Below, in pieces: positions 1 to 10,387 of a stretch of 54,637 nt of DNA. Below the pieces are notes generated by a model. It saw nothing but the letters and a program-made list of their open reading frames with translations, was not told the origin of the DNA and did no database searches. Each line of letters opens with the position of its first letter. Within the stretch, counting starts at the first letter, position 1. Both the position numbers and the translations under genes were made by a program. Origin of the DNA: Bacteroidota bacterium (GTDB lineage Bacteria > Bacteroidota > Bacteroidia > Cytophagales > Microscillaceae); assembly GCA_004293265.1 (NCBI GenBank), contig RDXZ01000012.1:1-54637 (forward strand), read 5' to 3'.

Positions 1-3000
1 TTCTGCGCGTAAGTTCAAACTATTTGCCCATTCTGTTTTGATTTGCAATTGTATGCTTTCTGTGGTTGGATTAGGATAAATGACTAAAACCTCGTCTTTT
101 ATTTCTTCTTTGATAAATATAATTTTGCTGTATTCAAAAACTGCATCTGTATCGATTTGTTTCAAACGATAATAGTACGATTTTGTAGCATTTTCATCAG
201 AAAAAGTATATCTACGAGTTTGTGAACTATTGCCTGCACCATCTTTGAAACCAATGGTTGTAAAATTAATACCATCAAGGCTTCTTTGAATTTCAAAACC
301 CATATTTTTAGTTTCAGTAGCAGTTGTCCAACGTAAATCTACTTGATTTTGGCTGCTTCTTTGTCCATCAAAATTTACCCAACTTACTGCCAAAGACGAA
401 TTTAGACTACCAAAAATAAACTGACTAAATTCTGTAATCACATTGCCTGCACCTGTTGCACCTGTTGGAGGTCCTGCAAATCTAACACTTCCAAAACCTG
501 TCGCAGAAGCTACTGGGATTCCCCAAGTATTCCCTGTGGCGTTATCTGGTCTTTTGAATAGTTTGATATTGCTTGGAGTAGCCAAATCAGCCGCTGATAT
601 GGTATTGTTAGCAGGTACTTCAAATTTCATCTCGTCTAATCGAAAAAATGTTGTATTAGTACCATAATTACGGATGACCCAATAACAAGAAACAAAATTC
701 ATTCCTACTACATTTGGATAACTCTCAGGAGCGGTTTCTAATCGGGTAACTACTATGTCGCCATTTGGTACTATTCCGTTTCCAAAAGTAATTTGAAGCC
801 CTGAATTAACAAAATTTTGAACAGAATTTGGGGTAGTTACATTTAATCTTTGTACATATCCATCACCCAAAGGCTGGTCTGCATTTGCCCAAGACGCACT
901 ATTGAATAATTGTGCATCAGAGCCTAATTGTAAATCTTCTGTATAGATACCTGTTCCTTCATCAAAACGATAATAACTTACTAAGTTTTGAAAATTAGGG
1001 TGAGTATCATTGGCACGAAGATTCATCATATCTTTGATAGTGTTATCAGACAAGAGCGTATTCCAAATACGAACTTCATCTATGTACCCATTCCAATAAA
1101 TACTGCTTGCAAAGTTTTTTGCGATATTCATCAAAGTACCACCTGCCAATGTACCTGTTGCACCTGTACCTGATGCGTTTAATTTACCATTGACATACAA
1201 CTGAATTGCTCCTGTGGTACTGTTGCGAGTTACTGCTACGTGATTCCAAGTATCTACTGCCACAACAGCAGTGCTTTGAATGGTAGAAGGTGTGCCTGAT
1301 GCATCTCTTGTACCAAAAGCAAATTTATTGTTCAATAATGTAATGCCATAATCACTTTTGCTATTAGATGCTTCCATTGTAACGAAAGGTCTGCCTTGAT
1401 GCCAATTCGAGCCTGAAATAATGCTATTTGTTGGCATTTTTGTCCAAAATTCTATGGTAAAATCATTGCCTACAATAGGATTTCCTGTTTGTGCGTATTG
1501 ATTAGTACCATTGAATAATACCATTTGTCCACCATTTCTTGCATTGGAAGTAATAGCATTTCTTTCTGCCAAGATATATTCGCCTGTTGTAGAGGCTTGA
1601 CGCACTAATTTGGCTTGTAAGCGATTGATTACACCTCCGTATTGTGTCCAATCAAAATTTTGGTCATTTCTGCGTGCCAAACGCAAAGAATTAGGCTTCA
1701 CTACTTGTGTATTGGTAGCATATTGATAGGTCAAATCTGCTTTTGGATTAGTTCCGCCGACAATAAACATTCCAAAATAACGCGAATTATAAACACTTGC
1801 ATAATTGGCAGGTGCAGTAACATTATTGGGTGCTTGTTTGATTTTATAAATATGTACTCCTATGGGTGTACCTGAAAAATCATCAGCAGTCAAAACATCT
1901 GTATCGGTAAGCGTTACGCTTGAGCCTCCGTAGGTATTGGCACTTACATCACCAAGTGGTGCAGTAGAAGTTGCCCAAGTAGGCGAACTAACTAATATGC
2001 CATCTGTAGTAGCATTGTATGCTTCATTTTCAGTAACAGTACCTGTGTTTTCATCAAGTCGGAAATAGCCAACCAAACCTGCTTCAATGCCTGTCAATTT
2101 TGAACACATACTTGCTTGGATTTGTGGTTGGAGGCGGGCTGTATTCCAAATACTAACTTCATCTATTTGTCCATTGAAGGGGAAGTTATTGTCAGTACGT
2201 AAGCCAATTGTAAGATTATGTGTATTGGTGGTGATGGCAATAGAACCACCTGAACCTGTCGCTACCCCATCAATGTAGGTTTGAAAAGTCCCACTTGATG
2301 TAAAAACAGCAGCTATGTGTGTCCACTTTCCTACAGTCAAAGGTGTCCCACTAACCGAACCTGTTCCATTATATATCACCCCCAATTGCCCTGAACCCTG
2401 TAGGAATAAGGCATAACCCGTTGTGCCATCTGTTCGTGATATAACGTGCATTTGTGAGCCAAGTGCATTGATTTTTACCCAAGCCTCTAAAGTAAAGTTA
2501 TTGGTGTTGGTAAAATTATAAACGCTATTATTGGTAGCATTTATTTTCTTGCCTGCTGTGCCGTCAAACGTAAGTGTATTCCCACTGCCCGCAGGCAAGA
2601 TGGTAGAAGTCATTTTGATATTGGAATAACCTGAATAAACACTCCCGTCGTGTGACCTCACACGATACAAATAAACTGTATTTGGACTTAACCCTGTTAC
2701 ATTGTAAGAAGTAATATTACCTACAAATGGTGCGTTTATGGTATTATAAGTAGAACCGCCATCACTTGATAGGCTTAATTCATAATTAGTTGCCCCACCA
2801 ACCCCTGTCCAATTTGCCCTAAAACTCGTACTTGTTACATTGGTAGCCGTTACAGCACTGAAAACAGGACAAGAACCAGACACCGCATCACCAGTGATAG
2901 TCGTCCAGCCTCTGGTTGTAAGAAGTGTATTTCTTGCGCCAAAGCCTATGCAGTAGGTACGCCCTGTTGCACCCAAGGTTACGCCTGTAGGCGCACCTGC

Positions 3001-5556
3001 CTGTCCAGCCCAGCCTATCAGCGTAGCATCATAGTTGGCAGTATTTATACCGCAGTTATTGAGCATATTGGTCATAGCTACCCCTGCAGTTCTTAATTGC
3101 CAAGTACCTAAAGATTGGTTAAAAGCAGTAGCACCACTAAACATACTATTCATATCAGTTACAGCACTTGTATTCCAAGAGGATATGTTTTGGTTGAATA
3201 TAATATTACCTATAAACATACTACTCATATTGGTAACTGAGCTTGTATTCCAAGAGCCTATGGGTTGATTGAAGGCATCAGCACCATTAAACATCAAACT
3301 CATAGTTGTTACAGCACCTGTATTCCAAGAAGATATATTTTGATTGAACACAATAGCATTAAAAAACATGGTAGCCATGATAGTAACTGCACTTGTATTC
3401 CAATTCCCTATATTTTGATTAAAAGCAATGGCGCTACTAAACATAGCCTGCATATTTGTAACTGCACTTGTATTCCAAGCGTCTATATTTTGATTGAATG
3501 CAGAGGTATTGGCAAACATAAACCTCATATTTGTAACAGTACTTGTATTCCAGTTATTCATACTTGCATTGCCTGTGAAAGCAATGCAGCCTTGAAACAT
3601 ATTACTCAAATTCATACCTATAGCACTTAGATTAGGGGAATCGCTTGCATTTAATTGGAGGCTTGCACAACCATAAAAAGCACCACTCATCGAACCCCAA
3701 GCAATATTTCCCCACTGTTCTATGGTTCTGATTTTGGTTATATCGCCTATATTGTTAAAGAAAATACGTGGAAAAATACCCGTGATACTTACCATATAGG
3801 TATTGCCACTAGTCAAACCTGAGAAGGTAACATTGCCTGTTTGTCCTGAAACAGTAGCATTGCCTATAGTGCCTGTAGTAATGTTGGTACAAGTGGCTGT
3901 ATAATTGTAACCACCACCTGTGGTAGGTATAGTAATAGTTCCGCTTGCATCAGCCAACCAAGTAGTAATAAAAGGATTGAGGTCAGACGTATAGATAGAA
4001 AATTCTGCGGGGATACCTGATAATGCACTGGTTACTGTATAGTTGTTGCTCGAATAGGTAGTGGTCGTCAAATTCCAAACACTTGTGTACACATATACTT
4101 TGGAAGAAGGATTAATATTGCCTTGTGGATTTAAGAAAATAACATCTGAGGGTGGAGAAGTATTATTGACAAACCAAGAGCCAATCCCTGAATTAGGCAC
4201 TAACAAAGTAGGCGAACCAAAACGTACAGATGCACCTGCAGCTGAATTTGTAAGTCTAATAGACTGTGCTTTTGTAGCATTGCCCACAGGAAAATCAAGG
4301 TTTGCGTTTGATAAACTTCTTATAAGTACGCCCGCACCATTGGTTTCTATCCATCCATTTGTATAGGTAAGATTACTTGTTGCACCACCGTATGTAAGAT
4401 TGTTGTTACCTATTTGTAGCCTGCCTTGTGTAAGGATAAGCGAATTGCTGACTGTGAGCGAATTACTCAATGTTACTGTAACATTTGCATTACTTTTATT
4501 GATGATAAGGTTAGGCAAATTTGTTACATTGGTTGTGATATTTGTACCACCAAAAAAATTAATTGTACCTGTTATACTAAGCGTACCATTTTGCGTAAAA
4601 TTACCTCCAATATTGAGGGTATTTGCCCCCACGCCAAGTGTTGTAGTAATACCCACAGATAAATCTCCATTGACAGTAGTTGTGCCTGATAGATTTTTGG
4701 TTACTGCACCTCCACCAAGATTAAGATGATGATAGGTACTTGCTCTTATGGATTGTGTACTTCCTGAATCATAATACACCAAATTACCACTTGCTGTACA
4801 ATTGAAAGTAGAAACAGTAGATGCAGCACTTGCACCATGTCTAAAAAAAGCATTTGTACCATTTATAAAACTACCCGTTCCAGACATGTCATTTACAGTC
4901 AAAGTGCGAGGGTTTTGAATATTATTGATAAGCGTGCCTAATATATTCAATGCACTGCTACCATTCATACCTACATTTCCACCTGCGTTGGCTATGGTTA
5001 CTGTTGTACCTGCAGATATCTGACCACCTCCACCTCCTGCATTCCCAAATACCATACTATTAGTAGGAGTAATGGTAAGATTATTTGTAAAAAGGTAACT
5101 GACCGCACTATTCAAATTAAAAGTACCCATGTTGGTAATATTACCACCAAAATACCAAGTATTGATACCTGTGGATTGTACCGTTCCTCCTACATTTACT
5201 GTAAAAGTGCCACCGAAAGTACTATTTCCACCTGCAATATTATCATCTAAAATTCCATTTACGATTGTAGCCCCTGTTACATTTAAGTTGTAAGCATCTA
5301 AACGCAATGTCCCAGTCACTGTAAGTGACCCTAAATTGTTTGTGTTAACATCAAGGGTAACTATATGCCCTGATGCAATAACCACATTAGCGCCTGGAGG
5401 AGGCACAATTCCACCTGTCCAGAGAGCAGGAGTATTCCAACTTCCTGCGCCTGTGCTTGTAATTTGTGCAAATCCTTGCGAAAAATACAAAAAAAACAAC
5501 AACAAAGTTGTAAAAAAATAATTAAAATTATTTTGTTTTAAAGTACAGTACTTCAT
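1..5556 (-). CDS. Very large secreted multidomain surface protein (signal peptide, LamG-like x2, FN3-like, DUF285/BspA-like repeats, T9SS type-A C-terminal sorting domain); 3' end outside window
   Basis: Minus-strand ATG at 5556 gives MKYCTLKQNNFNYFFTTLLLFFLYFSQGFAQITSTGAGSWNTPALW...; same frame reads SSWNTSAVTNM repeats near 3170 and VIYPNPTTESIQLQIKTEWANSLNLRAE at the left edge. Not in ORF track, probably because it has no stop inside the window. Frame checked at the start, repeats and left edge; not every codon checked. Confidence 0.88.
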   Translation of the reverse strand, partial: MKYCTLKQNNFNYFFTTLLLFFLYFSQGFAQITSTGAGSWNTPALWTGGIVPPPGANVVIASGHIVTLDVNTNNLGSLTVTGTLRLDAYNLNVTGATIVNGILDDNIAGGNSTFGGTFTVNVGGTVQSTGINTWYFGGNITNMGTFNLNSAVSYLFTNNLTITPTNSMVFGNAGGGGGQISAGTTVTIANAGGNVGMNGSSALNILGTLINNIQNPRTLTVNDMSGTGSFINGTNAFFRHGASAASTVSTFNCTASGNLVYYDSGSTQSIRASTYHHLNLGGGAVTKNLSGTTTVNGDLSVGITTTLGVGANTLNIGGNFTQNGTLSITGTINFFGGTNITTNVTNLPNLIINKSNANVTVTLSNSLTVSNSLILTQGRLQIGNNNLTYGGATSNLTYTNGWIETNGAGVLIRSLSNANLDFPVGNATKAQSIRLTNSAAGASVRFGSPTLLVPNSGIGSWFVNNTSPPSDVIFLNPQGNINPSSKVYVYTSVWNLTTTTYSSNNYTVTSALSGIPAEFSIYTSDLNPFITTWLADASGTITIPTTGGGYNYTATCTNITTGTIGNATVSGQTGNVTFSGLTSGNTYMVSITGIFPRIFFNNIGDITKIRTIEQWGNIAWGSMSGAFYGCASLQLNASDSPNLSAIGMNLSNMFQGCIAFTGNASMNNWNTSTVTNMRFMFANTSAFNQNIDAWNTSAVTNMQAMFSSAIAFNQNIGNWNTSAVTIMATMFFNAIVFNQNISSWNTGAVTTMSLMFNGADAFNQPIGSWNTSSVTNMSSMFIGNIIFNQNISSWNTSAVTDMNSMFSGATAFNQSLGTWQLRTAGVAMTNMLNNCGINTANYDATLIGWAGQAGAPTGVTLGATGRTYCIGFGARNTLLTTRGWTTITGDAVSGSCPVFSAVTATNVTSTSFRANWTGVGGATNYELSLSSDGGSTYNTINAPFVGNITSYNVTGLSPNTVYLYRVRSHDGSVYSGYSNIKMTSTILPAGSGNTLTFDGTAGKKINATNNSVYNFTNTNNFTLEAWVKINALGSQMHVISRTDGTTGYALFLQGSGQLGVIYNGTGSVSGTPLTVGKWTHIAAVFTSSGTFQTYIDGVATGSGGSIAITTNTHNLTIGLRTDNNFPFNGQIDEVSIWNTARLQPQIQASMCSKLTGIEAGLVGYFRLDENTGTVTENEAYNATTDGILVSSPTWATSTAPLGDVSANTYGGSSVTLTDTDVLTADDFSGTPIGVHIYKIKQAPNNVTAPANYASVYNSRYFGMFIVGGTNPKADLTYQYATNTQVVKPNSLRLARRNDQNFDWTQYGGVINRLQAKLVRQASTTGEYILAERNAITSNARNGGQMVLFNGTNQYAQTGNPIVGNDFTIEFWTKMPTNSIISGSNWHQGRPFVTMEASNSKSDYGITLLNNKFAFGTRDASGTPSTIQSTAVVAVDTWNHVAVTRNSTTGAIQLYVNGKLNASGTGATGTLAGGTLMNIAKNFASSIYWNGYIDEVRIWNTLLSDNTIKDMMNLRANDTHPNFQNLVSYYRFDEGTGIYTEDLQLGSDAQLFNSASWANADQPLGDGYVQRLNVTTPNSVQNFVNSGLQITFGNGIVPNGDIVVTRLETAPESYPNVVGMNFVSCYWVIRNYGTNTTFFRLDEMKFEVPANNTISAADLATPSNIKLFKRPDNATGNTWGIPVASATGFGSVRFAGPPTGATGAGNVITEFSQFIFGSLNSSLAVSWVNFDGQRSSQNQVDLRWTTATETKNMGFEIQRSLDGINFTTIGFKDGAGNSSQTRRYTFSDENATKSYYYRLKQIDTDAVFEYSKIIFIKEEIKDEVLVIYPNPTTESIQLQIKTEWANSLNLRAE
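3100..3640 (-). repeat. In-frame 75-nt (25-aa) tandem repeat, DUF285/BspA-like 'NWNTSAVTNMxxMFxxAxAFNQxI'
   Basis: 'TATTCCA' (codes W-N-T) recurs at 3171, 3246, 3321, 3396, 3471 and 3546, exactly 75 nt apart. Confidence 0.9.
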
Positions 5557-5992
5557 AATTTTTTTATGATTTAATAGGGTGAAAAATAAATTTTAATGAA
5601 AAAGGTTCTACTAAGATTTATACGAAAAATAAAAATTATAGCACACATTTTCAGTATGACGTACTATAAGGCAATAAAATTATTAAAATTTATAATTTAA
5701 TATATAAGTGTAACGTTGAATTGTGAAATAAGTTCACTTTTTTTGGAACCAAAAACTAAGGTAGTTTTATTTATAGTACTATTTTATTTTCAAAAAAATC
5801 TTAAAAATAAGGTATAAACTCTTGTTTTACTGCTTTTACTCTATCAAATGAAATTACTTCTATTTATTCAAAGTGATAGTAAACGTCAAAAATATAAATA
5901 TTATTTTTTATTTTTATAACAAAATAAAGAAAAATTGAACTATGTTAAAAAATTATTCTCAATATAAAGAATATGCAAAACCAATATAAATA

Positions 5993-6808
5993 ATGAAGAA
6001 ATTAGTCATAAAAATAATCTCAAGTATTTTTCCTAATCAGGTAGCCTCATTTGCATACAAGCAATTAACAAATCCTCAAATCACAAAATTAAGGTCTAAC
6101 GAATTAGTAGTTTTGGATAAATCAGAAAAAGAAATATTAAAATTCCAAGACTTTGATATTCAACTTTATACATGGAAAGGCGGTAGTGATAAAGTTTTAC
6201 TAATTCATGGCTGGGAAGGGCAAGCCGGTAATTTTGCAGATATAATTGAAAAACTAATCGAACAAAACTATACTGTATATGCTTTTGACGCACCTTCGCA
6301 TGGTTTTAGCAGTAAAGGAAAAACAAGCCTATTTGAATTTACCGAATTGGTCGCAATACTTATTCGAAAGTATGGGGTAACAAAATTGATTAGTCATTCA
6401 TTTGGAGGAGTTGCTACCACTTATGCACTATTTAATAATCAAGACATAAAAATCAATAAATATTTACTTTTGACTGTTCCTGACAAATTTATTGAACGAA
6501 TAAATGATGTTGTGGAACAAGTTGGCGTAACTGAAAAAGTTAAAAATAAACTTATTAGCCGTTTGGAGAAAGAAACGAAACTTAATATCAATGATTTGAA
6601 TGTAAGTGATTTTGTAAAAGTTATTGATGTTAAACAATCATTAATCATTCACGATGCAAAAGACACAGTGATTCCAATTAAGCGTGCAAAAAATGTATTC
6701 AATCAATGGAAAAATTCACAATTTTTAGAAATAGAAGGAACAGGACATTTTAGAATATTGAGAACAGAATCAGTCATCGAAAAAACATTGGAGTTTCTAA
6801 AAGACTAA
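5993..6808 (+). CDS. Alpha/beta hydrolase
   Basis: LLIHGWEGQAGNF, SHSFGG nucleophile elbow, C-terminal GTGHF. Confidence 0.85.
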   Translation: MKKLVIKIISSIFPNQVASFAYKQLTNPQITKLRSNELVVLDKSEKEILKFQDFDIQLYTWKGGSDKVLLIHGWEGQAGNFADIIEKLIEQNYTVYAFDAPSHGFSSKGKTSLFEFTELVAILIRKYGVTKLISHSFGGVATTYALFNNQDIKINKYLLLTVPDKFIERINDVVEQVGVTEKVKNKLISRLEKETKLNINDLNVSDFVKVIDVKQSLIIHDAKDTVIPIKRAKNVFNQWKNSQFLEIEGTGHFRILRTESVIEKTLEFLKD

Positions 6809-6837
6809 ATTATTACCTTGATTATCAATTATTGAAT

Positions 6838-6890
6838 GACAAAAAAGCTCTCAAAATAAGATTATTATGATGAAAGCTTTTTGGTTTTAT
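6838..6890. terminator. Putative terminator hairpin between convergent genes
   Basis: AAAAAGCT...AGCTTTTT stem between convergent ORFs. Confidence 0.45.
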
Positions 6891-6932
6891 TGTAGGATTA
6901 GTATCAAAATTGACATATTTAAGTTATTGAAA

Positions 6933-7817
6933 TCAAACATTTCTTTCTACTAAATCGATTAAATCTTCTATTTTATTAATCAAAGTTACATTTTCAGGGG
7001 TTTTCCAATCTTGTCCGACAACTTTATAACCACTCATCAAAATCGTAGATGTTGGAAAAGTATTTGAAAGTCTATTAATATAATTTTGCATACCTTCTTC
7101 GATAGGTGCGGCAGTAACAATAGTCATAATATATTCGGGTTGGTGCAATTTACAGACTCTTTCCAAATCGACAAAAGGCAAACTTTGTCCCAAATAAATT
7201 ACTTTATGATTGCGTGTTTTGATAATATAATTAGCAAAAAGTAAAGAAAGTTCGTGCATCTCTCCCTCAGGCAAATAAAGTAAATATTTAGAGGCATTTT
7301 TTTCAGGGTGAATTACTTGTCCATCAATAGCAACGATTAGTTTTTGTCTGACCAAATTTGTAATAAAATGCTCTTGTGCTGGATTGATAGCACCTGTTTG
7401 CCACAAAAAACCAATTCTAATCAAAAAAGGATAAATAACTTGTAACATTGTGCGTTCAAAACCCATTTGTAAAGCATTAGTACCAATCAATTTTTCAAAT
7501 CTTTCTTCATCTAAATCAATCATTGCCAAAGTCAATGCTTGTACTTGTTCGTCTGCTTTTGTACTTTTATCTGTGATTCTAAACACCTCATTTTTCATAT
7601 CTTCAGGGCTCATTTCTGCGATATGCGAAATTTTGTGGTCATTATCTTTCAAAAGAGAAATATTTAAAATCAATTTTAAGTCTTCATCATCATAATATCT
7701 GATATTTGAATCAGTGCGTTTAGGTGTAACAATATTATAACGTTGTTCCCAAATACGCAAAGTATGTGCTTTGATGCCTGATAAATGTTCTAAATCTCTG
7801 ATAGAATATAAACTCAT
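6933..7817 (-). CDS. MerR-family regulator with B12-binding domain, CarH/LitR-like
   Basis: N-terminal MerR HTH (YSIRDLEHLSGIKAHTLRIWEQRY); W-x9-EH (WQTGAINPAQEH) and EGEMHELSLLFANYIIKTRNHKVIYLG, resembling CarH cobalamin-binding motifs. Confidence 0.85.
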   Translation of the reverse strand: MSLYSIRDLEHLSGIKAHTLRIWEQRYNIVTPKRTDSNIRYYDDEDLKLILNISLLKDNDHKISHIAEMSPEDMKNEVFRITDKSTKADEQVQALTLAMIDLDEERFEKLIGTNALQMGFERTMLQVIYPFLIRIGFLWQTGAINPAQEHFITNLVRQKLIVAIDGQVIHPEKNASKYLLYLPEGEMHELSLLFANYIIKTRNHKVIYLGQSLPFVDLERVCKLHQPEYIMTIVTAAPIEEGMQNYINRLSNTFPTSTILMSGYKVVGQDWKTPENVTLINKIEDLIDLVERNV

Positions 7818-8021
7818 AATTTTTATGTTTTATTGTCGTTATCTAATGCAAAATAGCATTAAAATCATATATTTTTTTATTTTGATAAATTTCACTTTAA
7901 AATCTAAAAAGTAAATAAATTATTTATCGAAACAATAAGGTTGGTAAATAAAAATATATAATTAGATAACTTTATTATGATTAAAATTGTTTAAAAAAAA
8001 TAAAAAAATATTGCTTTTTTT

Positions 8022-8684
8022 TTATTTTAGATATAAAATTATGAAATAGTTGATAAAAAAGAAAGAAAGTTGAATGAAATAAAGCGGAATAGCAAGATAA
8101 TTTTTTCTTTTCAAATGGATATGAAAAAAAATAAAAGAAAGTAACAAAGCACTAAACCACCAACCCATAAAATTTTGAACAGGAATAATATTTTTTTCCC
8201 ATTGCCACAAATGAAAATGAATAGCAAAAGGTTCAATAAAATAGTCTAAAAACGTCATCAAAGTAGCTACCACACAAGATTTTAAGAAAATAGAGTCATT
8301 GTTTTTGATTAAAAAATCTGCAATATGAGCCGAACAATATATCAACATTACCCAATTCAAACCAATCAACAAAGGAACTTCTGCTATTTTAATTCCTAAA
8401 GCCCATTCATATTGATATTTTCCAAAGATAATTCCTGTATGTACGCCCAGAACTTCTATCAAAAAACCACCTAAGGCAATCAATAAAGAAGCAATGATAA
8501 ATTTTTTTTCAATATGAATATGGAATGAAAACAAAATAATATTTGTTAAAATTAAATTAAAGCCAATTAAATATTGAAAATAAGGAAAACTTACTTGCCA
8601 ATGCAAACCAATGATGCCTGCGATGTGCATCACTATCAATAAAAAAATAAATAATTTGTAGTGTTGTAGAAGATATTTTTGCAT
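8022..8684 (-). CDS. Carotenoid biosynthesis protein (CruF/DUF422-like membrane protein)
   Basis: Multi-TM; GGFLIEVLGVHTGIIFGKYQYEWALGIKIAEVPLLIGLNWVMLIY typical of this family. Confidence 0.75.
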   Translation of the reverse strand: MQKYLLQHYKLFIFLLIVMHIAGIIGLHWQVSFPYFQYLIGFNLILTNIILFSFHIHIEKKFIIASLLIALGGFLIEVLGVHTGIIFGKYQYEWALGIKIAEVPLLIGLNWVMLIYCSAHIADFLIKNNDSIFLKSCVVATLMTFLDYFIEPFAIHFHLWQWEKNIIPVQNFMGWWFSALLLSFIFFHIHLKRKNYLAIPLYFIQLSFFFINYFIILYLK

Positions 8685-8764
8685 ATTATTCTAACTATAA
8701 ATTAAATTAATTTGTTTTGGCTTTTAGTTTTCTTTTTTTTGTTAGTTTTCAAGTGATTATATTT

Positions 8765-10387
8765 TTATTTTTTGTATGCCTTCTCAAATTTTAGGTTTAG
8801 TTCTTCTAAAATACTTGGTATCGTTTTTTTGTTGATGGCACTTTCACGATAAACAGTGTATAGTTCTAACATTTCTATTTTTTGTGTTTCTGTTAAAATA
8901 CTTAAATCTGCAATTTTAGAATTGTTCAAATCATTAGGCTCAAATTTATTCAATCCGTTTCCGTATTCTCGTTTATTGTCGTTAAAAATTTCTTTGGCAA
9001 CGTCTGTAAGCAAATAGGCAAAAAACAAATCTGTATTTTGCAAAAACATTGTATTCAAATAAACGCAATGAAAAGTAGTTAGATTTTTGATATTGGCTTC
9101 ATTGCGAATAAACCGCAAACCTTTTCTATTAAAAACACCCACCCAAATAGGTGAAGCAATCCGATTTTCTAAGGAAAACCAAGGGGTTCGTTTGCTTGTT
9201 AAAAAACGCTGGTTTGTGCCTATTTTTTCGCCTAATTCAATATAAGATTTTAAATTATCGTCTTTCAAATCTGTGGCATTAAGCAAAAGCACTTTTTTAT
9301 TTTTCTCTTTCAGATTTGTAAAATCATTTTCAGTAAAAAAATGTCCTTCTGCGTCTGTGGCTCGCATTACGCAGGGCAACAAATATTTATCATCAATACC
9401 AAACTGTTTTTGTTTTTCAAGATTGAAACTAAAATAATCATTATCACCTGTTGCAATGCCACGTACAACTTTTGCGTACATTCTGAAAGAAATTAGATGT
9501 TGATATTTTTGCGTATTTTGTGGTTGATAGTAACAACGCCATTTTATATTAGGATTAAGTTCTTGATAATCAATTTTTTGAGTTTTTTCAAGTTTAAGTT
9601 TTGGGTATGAGTTTATCCTTTCGGTTAGTTTTTCTAAGTCTGTTTGTGATGTTAAGTTGATAAATTCTACTTCCGTTTTTTCGTTGTCGTTGGCAAATAG
9701 AAAAATACTTGATGTAGTTAAGGCATCAGAAAATATATTTTCTTTGAAGTCAAAAATGATGATGTAACGCAAAAATTTGTTTTCTATCAAGTATTTTTTT
9801 ACACAAGTTCCATAATCTGAATTGAGAAATTCAGAGGGAATGAGATATGCACAACGTCCATTTTCATTTAATTGGTAAATGGATTTGAGCAAAAACAAAG
9901 TATAAAGATTGGTAAACCCGTTTAAAGTCAATCCTAAACGACTTTGAAACGCTGCTAAAATATCTTCTTTGGTGTTATAATCACGAAATTGTAGATAAGG
10001 TGGATTACAAATAATTCCGTCATAACGATTATTCCAATCGTTAAACATATAATCTTTGTTGAGTATTTCTACATTGTCAAAATCAGCAAATAATTCTTGA
10101 GATTTTTCCAATACTTTGCTGTCTATATCATAACCTTTAAAATGAATTTGTTTGTCTGTATTTTCTAAAATTGCCCTAAAAAAAACACCTAAACCTAATG
10201 CAGGGTCTAAAACTGTTTTACAATTCGGGTTTGATAAAATCCATTTAGCCATAAATTGGGCAATAGGATAGGGCGTAAAAAATTGGGCTAATTTTTTACG
10301 ATGCTCTTGAGAAACAGTTTTAATATATTCATTTTCAGGATTTTCACTGAAGATGACTTCTTGTTTGTTGAGAACTTCAACTATCAT
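8765..10387 (-). CDS. N6-adenine DNA methyltransferase, Eco57I/TaqI-like
   Basis: RRKLAQFFTP-type N terminus (EHRKKLAQFFTPYPIAQFMAKW), VLDPALGLGVFF, GIICNPPYLQF (NPPY), long C-terminal putative specificity region. Confidence 0.85.
   Translation of the reverse strand: MIVEVLNKQEVIFSENPENEYIKTVSQEHRKKLAQFFTPYPIAQFMAKWILSNPNCKTVLDPALGLGVFFRAILENTDKQIHFKGYDIDSKVLEKSQELFADFDNVEILNKDYMFNDWNNRYDGIICNPPYLQFRDYNTKEDILAAFQSRLGLTLNGFTNLYTLFLLKSIYQLNENGRCAYLIPSEFLNSDYGTCVKKYLIENKFLRYIIIFDFKENIFSDALTTSSIFLFANDNEKTEVEFINLTSQTDLEKLTERINSYPKLKLEKTQKIDYQELNPNIKWRCYYQPQNTQKYQHLISFRMYAKVVRGIATGDNDYFSFNLEKQKQFGIDDKYLLPCVMRATDAEGHFFTENDFTNLKEKNKKVLLLNATDLKDDNLKSYIELGEKIGTNQRFLTSKRTPWFSLENRIASPIWVGVFNRKGLRFIRNEANIKNLTTFHCVYLNTMFLQNTDLFFAYLLTDVAKEIFNDNKREYGNGLNKFEPNDLNNSKIADLSILTETQKIEMLELYTVYRESAINKKTIPSILEELNLKFEKAYKK

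Noticed and set aside
3100-3640. Possible CRISPR-like array from the regular 75-nt spacing
   Set aside because: Repeats are in frame, encode a known protein repeat, and there are no unique spacers or cas genes.
443-5521. Plus-strand ORFs within the first 5.5 kb (for example 3265-3630 and 4400-4729)
   Set aside because: Antisense to one long minus-strand coding frame with clear domains; their repetitive Cys/Ile-rich translations are artefacts of the repeats.
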